DNA from: Bacteroides sedimenti
GTDB lineage: Bacteria > Bacteroidota > Bacteroidia > Bacteroidales > Bacteroidaceae
Direction of reading: 5' to 3'
NCBI RefSeq assembly: GCF_040365225.1
Contig: NZ_AP028055.1
Location: forward strand, 2,108,001 to 2,172,000
DNA: 64,000 nucleotides
Below the pieces are notes generated by a model, which searched no databases, was not told the origin of the DNA, and saw only the letters and a program-made list of their open reading frames with translations. Below are positions 1-8,245 of this stretch, in pieces; positions within the stretch are counted from its first letter, which is position 1, and each line of letters starts with the position of its first letter. The position numbers and the translations under genes are program-made.

Positions 1-215
1 CACTCATGCTCAAAATATTTGAAACAGAAAAGATTATTAAGGATCATTCATTTAATGCCGGGACCTTAATAACCGACGGGAAAAACAATCTGCAAATAGC
101 AGTTACCGACGGATTCATTTCAATTAAATCATTACAACTTGCTGGTAAAAAGAGGCTGGGAATTGAAGAATTCCTCCGCGGATTCAAATATTCAGAAAAG
201 ATGAGAGTAATATAA
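1..215 (+). CDS. fmt: Methionyl-tRNA formyltransferase, C-terminal end (partial)
   Basis: This is the last ~70 residues of a gene that begins before the window; the reading frame is open from the first bases. The segment LQLAGKKRLGIEEFLRGF is typical of the C-terminal OB-fold-like domain of Fmt, which formylates Met-tRNA(fMet) with 10-formyl-THF. The catalytic N-terminal domain is outside the window. fmt near rpe and comEC is, from memory, a common Bacteroides arrangement, which supports the call. A hairpin with a T-run follows at 245-280. Confidence 0.85.
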   Translation, partial: LMLKIFETEKIIKDHSFNAGTLITDGKNNLQIAVTDGFISIKSLQLAGKKRLGIEEFLRGFKYSEKMRVI

Positions 216-244
216 AACTAAACAATTTTCTATTTCACATCCAT

Positions 245-280
245 AAGTGCGTTAAATAAGTATTTCTAAACGTACTTTTT
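245..280 (+). terminator. Probable intrinsic terminator of fmt
   Basis: AAGTGCGTT (245-253) pairs with AACGTACTT (269-277) with one G-T wobble, and a run of T follows. It lies between the end of fmt and the promoter of the sigma factor gene. Confidence 0.5.
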
Positions 281-291
281 AGGTTATTTAT

Positions 292-322
292 TTTGTTATT
301 TGGCAAATATTAGCTTTATTTG
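292..322 (+). promoter_or_regulatory. Bacteroidetes-type promoter of the ECF sigma gene
   Basis: TTTG at 292-295 is followed after exactly 19 bp by TTTATTTG at 315-322, one mismatch from TAnnTTTG. Transcription would start near 329, about 70 nt before the sigma factor ATG. Confidence 0.5.
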
Positions 323-401
323 CGAATAATAAAACAAAATATTAACTCTAATACAATAGCCTATCGACGAGACATTACTCTAATTTTAAATAGAAGACGT
401 A

Positions 402-995
402 ATGGATAATTTGAAAAAGATGACCGACGAAGACTTGGTGGTCTTATATTCAAAAGGAGAAAATCAAGCATTTGATACTCTCCTGAATCGATATCAGAAT
501 AGGTTATATTCCTATATCTTTTTTATCGTAAAGAATACAGAGCTGGCGGAAGATATCTTTCAGGAGACTTTCGTTAAGGCAATTATGACCATTAAACAGG
601 GGCGATATACAGAAAACGGAAAATTTCCTGCATGGTTAACCCGTATTGCTCATAATCTGATTATAGACAATTATCGGCAGGAAAAGATCGAAAATGTCGT
701 TTCATGCGATGAAGAGGACACCAATCTTCTCAACAATATGAAATTTTCAGAAGGCAACATTGAAATGGAAATGATCAATGATCAGATTCAGGCAGATATA
801 CGTCAGTTAGTTAAGCTATTGCCCGACAATCAGCGAGAAGTAGTTTACATGCGTTTCTATCAGGACCTCAGCTTCAAGGAAATAGCCGAAATTACAGGAG
901 TCAGCATCAACACAGCATTGGGAAGAATGCGATATGCTGTACTCAATCTTAGAAGAATGGCAGAAGAAAAAGATGTTGTATTAACACTCGATTAA
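402..995 (+). CDS. RNA polymerase ECF-type sigma factor
   Basis: A 197-residue sigma-70 family protein with only regions 2 and 4, the ECF layout. Region 2 spans about residues 20-90 (helices containing ELAEDIFQETFVKA and the WLTRIAHNLIIDNYR stretch, expected to bind the -10 element). Region 4 spans about 135-190 with a clear helix-turn-helix (LSFKEIAEITGVSINTALGRM). It would direct core polymerase to a small regulon. No anti-sigma or FecR-like gene is next to it; the only nearby ORF is a 60-residue protein downstream. It sits alone between fmt and rpe with its own promoter and may be a housekeeping ECF factor. The targets cannot be deduced from the window. Confidence 0.92.
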   Translation: MDNLKKMTDEDLVVLYSKGENQAFDTLLNRYQNRLYSYIFFIVKNTELAEDIFQETFVKAIMTIKQGRYTENGKFPAWLTRIAHNLIIDNYRQEKIENVVSCDEEDTNLLNNMKFSEGNIEMEMINDQIQADIRQLVKLLPDNQREVVYMRFYQDLSFKEIAEITGVSINTALGRMRYAVLNLRRMAEEKDVVLTLD

Positions 996-1062
996 TTTTT
1001 TGTTTCATATACATACTATTTTATTGTTTTATCCGTTTTTTATTCAGAAACAGTAAAATAGT

Positions 1063-1245
1063 ATGCCTATGAAAAGTATTATTACTCAATCCATTACCGA
1101 ACAAGGTAAAACTAAAAAGAGCAATGAAGCGGAGACTAATCTGCAACCCGGTAAAAGAACAATAGACTTCCTAAAGCAGTTTGCAAGAAATTATCACGTT
1201 GAACCAACGATGCCTCAAGGTCTGCAAGGAGTATTTCTGGGATAA
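1063..1245 (+). CDS. Small conserved-looking hypothetical protein
   Basis: A 60-residue ORF, 67 bp after the sigma factor. It has a polar N-terminal half and a C-terminal half (GKRTIDFLKQFARNYHVEP) that resembles small hypothetical proteins I recall from Bacteroides genomes. There is no signal peptide, membrane segment or known domain. An ATG two codons in (1069) is an equally good start. It could be co-transcribed with the sigma factor; whether it modulates that factor is unknown. I do not assign a function. Confidence 0.6.
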   Translation: MPMKSIITQSITEQGKTKKSNEAETNLQPGKRTIDFLKQFARNYHVEPTMPQGLQGVFLG

Positions 1246-1330
1246 CAAATTTTTTCGATTGCTTTTGCGCAAAAATGTCCTCTTTTGTACTAAAGATAAT
1301 TAAATTTATACTGAAGAATAATTCTTCCGT

Positions 1331-1377
1331 AGAAGAGCTTGCATGTTTTCATCAAAACTCTGAAAAGTAGCTCTTCT
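1331..1377. repeat. Inverted repeat upstream of rpe
   Basis: AGAAGAGCT (1331-1339) and AGCTCTTCT (1369-1377) form a perfect 9-bp stem with a 29-nt loop, just upstream of the rpe promoter. There is no T-run after it, so it is either a weak terminator for the small ORF or a regulatory structure. Confidence 0.4.
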
Positions 1378-1402
1378 GTCTACCCCATTCAATTATTTTG
1401 CT

Positions 1403-1410
1403 TACTTTTG
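1403..1410 (+). promoter_or_regulatory. -7 box upstream of rpe
   Basis: TACTTTTG exactly matches TAnnTTTG, 27 bp before the rpe ATG. No clear -33 TTG at the usual distance. Confidence 0.5.
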
Positions 1411-1437
1411 CAGATATAATCATTCAGAATAACAATC

Positions 1438-2088
1438 ATGAAACATAAAATATCCCCTTCCCTTCTTTCAGCCAACTTTGCAAACCTGGCAAAAGATCTT
1501 GAGATGATTAACCGCAGTGAAGCCGATTGGTTGCATCTTGATATAATGGATGGCGTGTTTGTTCCCAATATTTCCTTTGGATTTCCAGTCATCAAAGCTG
1601 TCAGCGAACTATGTCAGAAACCGCTAGATGTGCATTTAATGATTGTCAATCCCGAAAAATTCATTTCGGAAGTAAAGGCTACTGGGGCAAAAATCATGAA
1701 TGTACACTACGAAACCTGTCCGCACCTTCACCGTGTGATTCAGCAAATCCGCGAAGCCGGCATGGAACCTGCCGTTACTATTAATCCGGCCACTCCGGTA
1801 TCGGTACTAAAAGATATTCTAAATGACGTTTACATGGTGCTGATTATGAGTGTAAATCCTGGTTTTGGCGGACAAAAATTCATTGAACGCTCACTAGAAA
1901 AAGTAAAGGAGCTGAAGATGATGATCAACGAAGCCGGTTCGGATGCCTTGATTCAGGTGGACGGAGGTGTTAATTTAGAGACTGCCTCATTATTGCTGGA
2001 AGCAGGAGCCGATGTTCTGGTCGCTGGTAATGCCGTTTTTGGCGCGCCATCGCCCGAGGAGATGATTCATAAACTAAAAACATTATAG
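1438..2088 (+). CDS. rpe: Ribulose-phosphate 3-epimerase
   Basis: A 216-residue TIM-barrel enzyme interconverting D-ribulose 5-phosphate and D-xylulose 5-phosphate in the pentose phosphate pathway. Family signatures are present: HLDIMDGVFVPN around residues 33-44 (metal-binding His33 and catalytic Asp35), DVHLMI with the next metal His, the MSVNPGFGGQKF phosphate loop, and VDGGVN containing the second catalytic Asp. Length is normal for the family. comEC begins 6 bp after the stop, so the two genes are probably co-transcribed from the promoter at 1403. Confidence 0.97.
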   Translation: MKHKISPSLLSANFANLAKDLEMINRSEADWLHLDIMDGVFVPNISFGFPVIKAVSELCQKPLDVHLMIVNPEKFISEVKATGAKIMNVHYETCPHLHRVIQQIREAGMEPAVTINPATPVSVLKDILNDVYMVLIMSVNPGFGGQKFIERSLEKVKELKMMINEAGSDALIQVDGGVNLETASLLLEAGADVLVAGNAVFGAPSPEEMIHKLKTL

Positions 2089-2094
2089 CCTGCT

Positions 2095-4191
2095 GTGCAG
2101 TTGCCAATACATCTGCACAAGTATCCCTTTGTCCGACTCCTGATTCCCCTGATAATAGGGATATACATTACCCATTCTTTTCTTTACGAAACGGGTTATG
2201 GCAAGGTTTTCGTGATTATATTGAGCATCATTTCTCTTTTCATTCTGGCATTCAGCCTCATGTTCAAAAAATACACCTTTCGTTGGCTCACCGGCGTTGG
2301 TGTCTACATGGTTCTGTTTACTCTCGGCACAGCAATCACGGAACTTCATCTTTCATCGGTTCATTACCAGTGGCCGGCACAGAGGGCTGCTTATTTTGTA
2401 CAACTCAATACACCTCCCCAAGAAAAAGCAAACTCCCTATTATGTCATGTCACAGCTATTTCCCGAAAAGATTCATTGGGTGTCGCCTCAATCGGGAAAA
2501 AGATTTTGCTTTACCTCACGAAAGACCCTGATAGTAGAAAACTCAGACAAGGAGATCAGTTATTATTCTTTGGCCAAATAGACCCTCCCCGCAACAAAGG
2601 AAATCCAGAAGAGTTCGATTACGCGTCTTATCTGCTTCATCAGGGAATCAGCGGCACAGCATTTGCTTACTCGGGTAACTGGAAACAGACTGCGCACGAT
2701 TTTTCACGCTCGTTAAAACAGATTGCTCTGGATTATCGTTCACATCTTCTGAAAAATATAAAAGAGATGGGATTCTTCGGCGATGATTATGCTGTGCTTT
2801 CGGCACTGGTACTAGGATACCAGAATGACTTAAGCGAAGAGATTCGTGAAAGTTATTCCATCTCAGGAGCAAGCCACGTTCTCTCCCTCTCCGGATTACA
2901 CATAGGATTTCTCTATGTTCTGCTCGAATTCTTGCTTAGCTTTGCCAATCGGAACAAGAGAATGATAGTGTTCCGTCAGATACTGATCGTTCTTATATTA
3001 TGGAGTTTTGCCTTTGTCACGGGACTATTACCACCTGTTGTTCGTTCGGTAATCATGTTTTCGCTTATCGCTCTCTCCCGGCTACGGAACAATCGGCCCG
3101 TAACACTCAACACATTAGCTGTTGCCGCTCTGTTCATGCTAATATACAATCCATTTTACCTTTACGATATCAGTTTTCAGCTTTCTTTTCTGGCGGTAGC
3201 AGGAATTGTTATCATCCAACCCCGTCTCTATCAATTGATAAAGACAGAAAACCGGCTTTTAAAATACGCCTGGGGAGTAATGAGTGTCTCTATTGCGGCC
3301 CAACTGAGCACAACTCCTATCTTGCTGTACTATTTTTCTCGTTTTTCTACTCATTTTCTGCTGACAAATATTATTGTAGTGCCTTTGGTATCAGGCATTA
3401 TGTATCTGGCAATTTTCACTATTTTGCTGGGTTTTTTCCCCGTAATACAGAGTTACTTCGCACTATTGCTAAAATTAAGTATCCGGTTGCTAAATGGAAC
3501 CGTTGTTTTTGTTGAGCATCTCCCCTTTTCTTCTATCGACAACATCCATGTAAACAAATGTGAGACAGCTACTCTTTACCTGATTCTTCTTTTCGGAGGA
3601 TGTTATTTGTATACACGAAAACGTAAGATGCTATTGGGAGTATTAACTGGTTTCTTTATACTTATTCTTTTTCAGGTGGAAGAAAAACAACGGTTACAAA
3701 ATATTCATTCCATCGTCTTTTACAATAATCGCAACTGTCCTGCAATACACCTCATAGAATCGAGAGAAACCTCCTACCTTTTCTCCGCCGAAAAAGATAG
3801 TATACAGCAAAAGCTGAGCTATACTGCCGGAAGATTTTGGAAAAAAATAAAACTGAAACCTCCTCAGACACTTCCCTCAAGCTACAGCGCAAGCGGAATA
3901 TGGAGACGTGATGATTTGCTTTCCTTTGGTGGAAAAACAATCTGCATGGTTAAAGATCACAGTTGGAATAATAAAACAGCTGATACACCTTTACCTCTTG
4001 ATTATCTTTATATATGCAAAGGATACAGAGGGAAACTGGCATGGCTTACTCCACTCTTTGAAATTCGCAAAGTTGTAATTGACAGCTCTGTGAGCGACTA
4101 TTACCGGGAAGCTTTTAAAAAGGAGTGCACCTCATTGGGCATTGAGTTTATCTCTTTATCTGAAAAAGGAGCCTACCAAATCATTCTTTAA
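2095..4191 (+). CDS. comEC: ComEC/Rec2-family DNA uptake channel protein
   Basis: A 698-residue polytopic inner-membrane protein. It has an N-terminal pair of membrane segments with a DUF4131-like soluble part (about 1-215), then the Competence domain (about 225-490) with the diagnostic LSLSGLHIGFLYVL motif and several membrane helices. A C-terminal region (about 510-698) resembles the metallo-beta-lactamase-like domain of larger ComEC proteins. The metal-binding histidines are not evident there, as I recall for other Bacteroidetes members. The family moves single-stranded DNA across the inner membrane. The start is GTG, 6 bp after rpe. Confidence 0.9.
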   Translation: MQLPIHLHKYPFVRLLIPLIIGIYITHSFLYETGYGKVFVIILSIISLFILAFSLMFKKYTFRWLTGVGVYMVLFTLGTAITELHLSSVHYQWPAQRAAYFVQLNTPPQEKANSLLCHVTAISRKDSLGVASIGKKILLYLTKDPDSRKLRQGDQLLFFGQIDPPRNKGNPEEFDYASYLLHQGISGTAFAYSGNWKQTAHDFSRSLKQIALDYRSHLLKNIKEMGFFGDDYAVLSALVLGYQNDLSEEIRESYSISGASHVLSLSGLHIGFLYVLLEFLLSFANRNKRMIVFRQILIVLILWSFAFVTGLLPPVVRSVIMFSLIALSRLRNNRPVTLNTLAVAALFMLIYNPFYLYDISFQLSFLAVAGIVIIQPRLYQLIKTENRLLKYAWGVMSVSIAAQLSTTPILLYYFSRFSTHFLLTNIIVVPLVSGIMYLAIFTILLGFFPVIQSYFALLLKLSIRLLNGTVVFVEHLPFSSIDNIHVNKCETATLYLILLFGGCYLYTRKRKMLLGVLTGFFILILFQVEEKQRLQNIHSIVFYNNRNCPAIHLIESRETSYLFSAEKDSIQQKLSYTAGRFWKKIKLKPPQTLPSSYSASGIWRRDDLLSFGGKTICMVKDHSWNNKTADTPLPLDYLYICKGYRGKLAWLTPLFEIRKVVIDSSVSDYYREAFKKECTSLGIEFISLSEKGAYQIIL

Positions 4192-4205
4192 TACAATTAA
4201 ATTTG

Positions 4206-4213
4206 TATTTTTG
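4206..4213 (+). promoter_or_regulatory. -7 box upstream of the DHH phosphoesterase
   Basis: TATTTTTG matches TAnnTTTG, 27 bp before the start codon. The DHH gene can thus be transcribed separately from comEC. Confidence 0.5.
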
Positions 4214-4239
4214 CAGTTCATTATGAAGAATATACCAAT

Positions 4240-5271
4240 ATGCTGACAAAAATAATCGATCAAGCTAATATTGACCTTTTCAGTGAATGGCTGAAAGAAA
4301 CAGAGAAAGTCGTTATCGTAACACACGTCTCACCCGATGGAGATGCTATGGGCTCATCATTAGGACTTTATCATTTCCTGATTTCACAGAAAAAAGTCGT
4401 AAATATCATCGTCCCTAATGCTTTTCCTGATTTCCTGAAATGGATGCCGGGAGCCAAAGAAACAACTCTTTACGACCAGAACAAAGAGTTGGCTGACAAA
4501 CTGATTTCAGGGGCCGACATGATCTGTTGTCTTGACTTCAATGCCCTGAAACGGATTGATGAGATGGGAGAAGCTGTAAAGTCATCAAATGCACGCAAAG
4601 TAATGGTGGACCATCATCCTTTCCCGGATGACATTTGTTCCATTGTAATTTCACATCCCGAAATTTCTTCCACTTCAGAGTTGGTATTCAGATTAATATG
4701 CCGTTTGGGTTGCTTTGACGAAATGACCAAAGAAGGCGCCGAATGCATTTATACGGGGATGATGACAGATACAGGCAGCTTTACCTACAACTCCAACAGT
4801 CAAGAAATTTATTACATCATCAGTCAACTCATTTCCAAAGGGATTGATAAAGACGATATTAACCGCAATGTATACAACACCTATTCCGAAAGCCGTCTCC
4901 GGCTGATGGGATACGTATTGCATACAAAAATGAAAGTCTATCCCGAGCATCACGCAGCCATGATCAACCTCACTCAAGATGAATTGATAGAGTTCAACTA
5001 CGTGAAAGGCGACACCGAAGGATTTGTCAATATTCCTCTTTCCATAAAAGAGGTTAAGTTCTCTGTTTTCTTCCGTGAAGACACTGATATGATAAAAGTT
5101 TCCCTGCGCTCTGTAGGCGACTTTCCATGCAACCAGTTTGCATCTGAATTCTTCAGCGGTGGCGGCCACCTGAATGCTTCAGGCGGAGAATTTTACGGCA
5201 CTATGCAGCAAGCTATCGAAATCTTTGAAAAGGGACTTGACAAATATAAACCTCTATTAACAGCAAAATAA
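4240..5271 (+). CDS. nrnA: DHH/DHHA1 phosphoesterase (NrnA-type oligoribonuclease/pAp phosphatase)
   Basis: A 343-residue cytosolic protein with the DHH domain first and a DHHA1 domain last. Visible motifs are THVSPDGDAMGSSLG near residue 30 (metal-binding Asp residues), VDHHPF near residue 128 (the DHH motif) and FFSGGGHLNASGG near 305 (the substrate-binding GGGH loop of DHHA1). Family members with this layout degrade nanoRNAs from the 3' or 5' end and dephosphorylate pAp to AMP. The domain order and length fit NrnA better than RecJ, which is much longer. The exact substrate is inferred from the family. Confidence 0.9.
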   Translation: MLTKIIDQANIDLFSEWLKETEKVVIVTHVSPDGDAMGSSLGLYHFLISQKKVVNIIVPNAFPDFLKWMPGAKETTLYDQNKELADKLISGADMICCLDFNALKRIDEMGEAVKSSNARKVMVDHHPFPDDICSIVISHPEISSTSELVFRLICRLGCFDEMTKEGAECIYTGMMTDTGSFTYNSNSQEIYYIISQLISKGIDKDDINRNVYNTYSESRLRLMGYVLHTKMKVYPEHHAAMINLTQDELIEFNYVKGDTEGFVNIPLSIKEVKFSVFFREDTDMIKVSLRSVGDFPCNQFASEFFSGGGHLNASGGEFYGTMQQAIEIFEKGLDKYKPLLTAK

Positions 5272-5326
5272 CAGTTATTAAAACATTATTGCATTAAAAC
5301 ATAGTGATAAAACCAGCTTATTCACT

Positions 5327-5334
5327 ACTTTTGT
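5327..5334 (+). promoter_or_regulatory. -7 box upstream of the DUF4827 gene
   Basis: TACTTTTG matches TAnnTTTG, 20 bp before the start of the DUF4827-glmM pair. Confidence 0.5.
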
Positions 5335-5354
5335 ACGAATATTAAAATACAGGT

Positions 5355-5954
5355 ATGAAAAAACAAACATTACTGCTATTCTCAGTACTTATTATGGGAT
5401 GCATATTTCTCCAATCATGTGGCAAAGATACAAAGACTTACGCTGAGATGCTTGCAGATGAAGCAAATGCTGTTAAGGATTTCGTCAAGAAAAACGATAT
5501 AAAAGTTATAACTCCAAGCGAATTCTTAAAAGACACCACCACTATCGACAATGAATATGTACTTTTCCCGGAAAGTGGCATCTATTTGCACATCGACAAA
5601 AAAGGAGGTAAAGTTCCTGTAAGCAATGATGTTATTCTGACTCGCTTCAACGAAATCAGCGTTGCAAGCGGAGATACCACATTAAGTAACTATTATGACA
5701 ACACAAGTGTTGATCAGTTTAGATATACTAAGAATTCATATTCTACATACGGCATGTTCTTTCAAGAACAGAACCAACAAGCTTATATGCTTAGTGCTTA
5801 TGGAAGCGCAGTTCCTGCCGGTTGGCTGATGCCACTTCAGTATGTAGGTGATGGAGCCAAAGTCAAGGTAATTGTACCTTCTAAACAAGGTCACAGCACT
5901 GCACAAAATTATGTAACACCCTATTTCTACGAAATTCAATATACAATTTACTAA
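5355..5954 (+). CDS. DUF4827-family lipoprotein
   Basis: A 199-residue protein with a lipoprotein signal peptide: basic start, hydrophobic core, and LQSC lipobox with Cys22. The mature part is a compact soluble domain matching my recollection of DUF4827, a Bacteroidetes family resembling FKBP-type folds. It would be anchored to the inner face of the outer membrane or the periplasmic face of the inner membrane. It ends 5 bp before glmM and is probably translated from the same mRNA. The function is unknown. Coupling to an amino-sugar enzyme suggests, without proving, a role in the cell envelope. Confidence 0.8.
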   Translation: MKKQTLLLFSVLIMGCIFLQSCGKDTKTYAEMLADEANAVKDFVKKNDIKVITPSEFLKDTTTIDNEYVLFPESGIYLHIDKKGGKVPVSNDVILTRFNEISVASGDTTLSNYYDNTSVDQFRYTKNSYSTYGMFFQEQNQQAYMLSAYGSAVPAGWLMPLQYVGDGAKVKVIVPSKQGHSTAQNYVTPYFYEIQYTIY

Positions 5955-5959
5955 TAACT

Positions 5960-7348
5960 ATGACACTTATTAAATCTATTTCCGGTATCCGCGGAACTAT
6001 TGGCGGACAAGCCGGAGAGGGACTCAACCCGCTCGATATTGTTAAATTCACATCTGCTTACGCAACGTTAATCAGAAAGACATGCAAATCTACCAGCAAT
6101 AAAATTGTTGTCGGCCGTGATGCCCGTATCTCTGGAAAAATGGTAAACAATGTAGTTGTGGGAACCTTAATGGGTATGGGTTACGATGTTGTTGACATCG
6201 GTCTGGCCTCAACCCCAACAACAGAACTTGCAGTTACAATGGAAGGAGCTTGCGGTGGTATTATCCTTACTGCCAGCCATAACCCAAAACAATGGAACGC
6301 ATTGAAACTGCTGAACGAATACGGAGAATTCCTCAACGCCGCTGAAGGTGAAGAAGTCCTTCGTATTGCTGAAGCCGAAGAGTTTACTTTTGCTGAAGTG
6401 GATTCTTTAGGTTCTTACCGTGAAGATTTAAGCTACAATCAAAAACATATAGACAGTGTATTGGCACTGAAGCTGGTTGACGTGGAAGCCATCCGCAAAG
6501 CAAACTTCAAGGTGGCTATCGACTGTGTTAACTCTGTAGGAGGTATTGTACTTCCCGATTTGCTTAAGGCACTGGGAGTGACACAAGTTGAAAAGCTTTT
6601 CTGTGAACCCGACGGACATTTTCCACACAATCCGGAACCACTGGAAAAGAACCTGCAAGACATCATGAACCTGATGAAAAAAGGAAATAACGATGTGGCA
6701 TTCGTCGTTGACCCGGACGTAGACCGCCTGGCAATTATCTGTGAAGACGGAGCTATGTACGGAGAAGAATATACATTGGTTTCAGTAGCCGATTATGTAT
6801 TGAAACATACTCCGGGGAACACTGTATCAAACTTAAGCTCTACACGTGCTCTGCGTGATGTAACACGTAAGTACGGACAAACATATAACGCTTCAGCTGT
6901 AGGTGAAGTGAACGTGGTAACCAAGATGAAAGCGACCAATGCTGTTATCGGAGGTGAAGGTAATGGCGGGGTTATCTACCCTGAAAGCCACTACGGACGC
7001 GATGCTCTTGTTGGTATCGCTCTATTCCTGAGTCATCTGGCTCACGAAGGAAAGAAGGTGAGCGAGCTGAGAGCTACTTATCCTCCTTATTTCATTGCTA
7101 AAAACAAGGTGGAACTTACTCCGGCTATCGATGTAGATGCTATCCTTACTAAGGTAAAGGAAATTTATGCAAAAGAAGAAATCAACGACATCGACGGTGT
7201 TAAGATAGATTTCCCTGACAAATGGGTTCATCTGAGAAAGAGCAACACCGAACCAATTATTCGTGTTTACTCGGAAGCTTCGACTATGGAAGCCGCAGAC
7301 GAGATTGGTCTACAGATTATGAAGGTAATTGAGGAGCTGGCTAAATAA
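5960..7348 (+). CDS. glmM: Phosphoglucosamine mutase / phosphohexomutase
   Basis: A 462-residue four-domain alpha-D-phosphohexomutase. Markers are GIILTASHNP around residues 99-108 (phosphoserine near Ser106), VVDPDVDRLAI (Mg-binding DxDxDR) in domain 2, GEGNGGVIYPESHYGRDA in domain 3 (sugar-binding loop) and RKSNTEPIIRVYSEA in domain 4 (phosphate-binding loop). GlmM converts glucosamine 6-phosphate to glucosamine 1-phosphate for peptidoglycan and LPS precursors. The closely related phosphomannomutase activity cannot be excluded from sequence alone. It is the last gene of its transcript, followed by a strong terminator. Confidence 0.88.
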   Translation: MTLIKSISGIRGTIGGQAGEGLNPLDIVKFTSAYATLIRKTCKSTSNKIVVGRDARISGKMVNNVVVGTLMGMGYDVVDIGLASTPTTELAVTMEGACGGIILTASHNPKQWNALKLLNEYGEFLNAAEGEEVLRIAEAEEFTFAEVDSLGSYREDLSYNQKHIDSVLALKLVDVEAIRKANFKVAIDCVNSVGGIVLPDLLKALGVTQVEKLFCEPDGHFPHNPEPLEKNLQDIMNLMKKGNNDVAFVVDPDVDRLAIICEDGAMYGEEYTLVSVADYVLKHTPGNTVSNLSSTRALRDVTRKYGQTYNASAVGEVNVVTKMKATNAVIGGEGNGGVIYPESHYGRDALVGIALFLSHLAHEGKKVSELRATYPPYFIAKNKVELTPAIDVDAILTKVKEIYAKEEINDIDGVKIDFPDKWVHLRKSNTEPIIRVYSEASTMEAADEIGLQIMKVIEELAK

Positions 7349-7373
7349 CATCCTCCTTATTAAAAGATAAGGA

Positions 7374-7425
7374 AAAGAGGGAAGAAACTGGCTGCAGCCA
7401 ATGTTTCTTCCCTCTTTCTTTTTGG
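7374..7425 (+). terminator. Strong intrinsic terminator after glmM
   Basis: A perfect 15-bp stem (7374-7388 with 7403-7417), whose 14-nt loop is itself palindromic (TGGCTGCAGCCA), is followed by a T-rich tract. Confidence 0.92.
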
Positions 7426-7570
7426 TTTTATACAATTACATTGTGAAAACCTTTGTTATTTCCAATCATTTTCTCCCAGTTAGAACAAATCATCGACCTG
7501 TTTCCCGAAAAGTAAAGCATTCCTTACTATTTTATTATAAAAGAACTGACTGCAATACTATTCAAAAAAC

Positions 7571-7617
7571 AATCTCTCTCAAGAAACCGGTTTGTTCCTT
7601 GCGGGAGATTATTTTTT
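7571..7617 (+). terminator. Orphan terminator-like hairpin
   Basis: AATCTCTCTCAAG (7571-7583) pairs with CTTGCGGGAGATT (7598-7610), about 11 of 13 positions including a wobble, and ATTTTTTATT follows. It lies 150 bp beyond the glmM terminator, so it could end a short unannotated transcript or be a backup terminator. Confidence 0.5.
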
Positions 7618-7641
7618 ATTGCTGTATAGTTTATATTTCGC

Positions 7642-7713
7642 TGTACAGAAGATTGTTTTCTTTTGTACAGAACAATTCATTCTTCTGTACAAAAGAATAG
7701 ATTGTTTTGTACA
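7642..7713. repeat. Phased TGTACA array, copy 1 (4 units, 22-bp period)
   Basis: TGTACA palindromes start at 7642, 7664, 7686 and 7708, an exact 22-bp period. Flanks extend several sites toward TTTTGTACAAAA, and the inter-site DNA tends to be a second dyad (GAATnnATTC-like). The same architecture recurs at 49732-49803. It is not coding, and the 16-bp inter-site stretches are too short for a CRISPR array. Confidence 0.85.
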
Positions 7714-7988
7714 AGAAATAATTAATCTTACGAATAGTTTTTTAATTGTTAGCTCAATATCACCCGGTTCCAAAAGCCAGTCTCATTATTTAACCGTTTT
7801 GCTTTTTAGGAAACAAAAATAGAGACTTATTTAACTCTCATAAAAAGACGAAAAGACAAAACGGATAAAAGAAAGGGCTAAAGAGGCCGGCATTATTATC
7901 CAACTATGGTGCCAGACTACTTGCACATAGATGCACAAAGAACGAAGGAAGCTACACAAATGCTCCCTTGGGAAATTGAAACAAACCC

Positions 7989-8228
7989 TTAATGCTTTTT
8001 TGAGAACAGTGAAGAAATCCAAAGCAGAGCAATTGCACCAACTGTTGCGGTAACCAGACTGCCAATCGTTCCCGATGCCCTTATACCCAACAGTCCGAAG
8101 AGCCAGCTGCCCAGCACTCCGCCAATAATTCCAAGAATCAGATTCACGAAACATCCGAATCCTCCGCCTCGCATAATTTTACCGGCCGCATATCCGGCGA
8201 TAATTCCAATAATAATTCCTCCAAGCAT
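7989..8228 (-). CDS. GlsB/YeaQ/YmgE-family small membrane protein
   Basis: A 79-residue, very hydrophobic, Gly-rich protein with three predicted membrane segments (about 2-18, 27-47 and 52-74). The GIIGGVLGSWLFGLLGI stretch is characteristic of the transglycosylase-associated (GlsB/YeaQ/YmgE) family. These are stress-linked inner-membrane proteins of unclear biochemical role. It is the last gene of a queA-nudix-glsB minus-strand cluster, 17 bp after the Nudix gene. Confidence 0.88.
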   Translation of the reverse strand: MLGGIIIGIIAGYAAGKIMRGGGFGCFVNLILGIIGGVLGSWLFGLLGIRASGTIGSLVTATVGAIALLWISSLFSKKH

Positions 8229-8245
8229 CTCTTCAAGTATTAAGA

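Larger units (their letters stand above)
7426..7988. other. Gene-free interval between convergent glmM and glsB-like gene
   Basis: No ORF here looks coding. The interval holds a hairpin with T-run (7571-7617), a four-unit 22-bp phased TGTACA array (7642-7713) and plain AT-rich sequence. The last ~130 bp is the 3' flank of the minus-strand glsB-like gene. Confidence 0.6.

Noticed and set aside
1266..1291. Possible third, degenerate TGTACA site pair near rpe
   Set aside because: TGCGCA and TGTACT are 20 bp apart, both imperfect and only two in number, so this is likely to be chance in AT-rich DNA.
4223..4246. 7-codon upstream ORF overlapping the start of the DHH gene
   Set aside because: Starts only a few bases after the expected transcription start and has no regulatory codon pattern; probably chance.
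7642..7713. CRISPR-like array
   Set aside because: The period is only 22 bp with a 6-bp invariant core. There is no long direct repeat and no cas gene in the window. The 16-bp intervals are themselves partly palindromic.
7740..7800. tRNA-like stretch (TTAGCTCAAT ... GGTTCCAAAA)
   Set aside because: No matching acceptor stem, anticodon stem or T-loop GTTCGAnTC can be formed; the similarity is limited to two short words.
7401..7822. Two overlapping plus-strand ORFs of 99 and 76 codons
   Set aside because: They run through the glmM terminator, the orphan hairpin and the TGTACA array, and their Phe/Leu/Ser-rich composition reflects AT-rich non-coding DNA.
7831..8154. 107-codon minus-strand ORF overlapping the glsB-like gene
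   Set aside because: It overlaps the well supported glsB-like gene in another frame and has no recognisable sequence.
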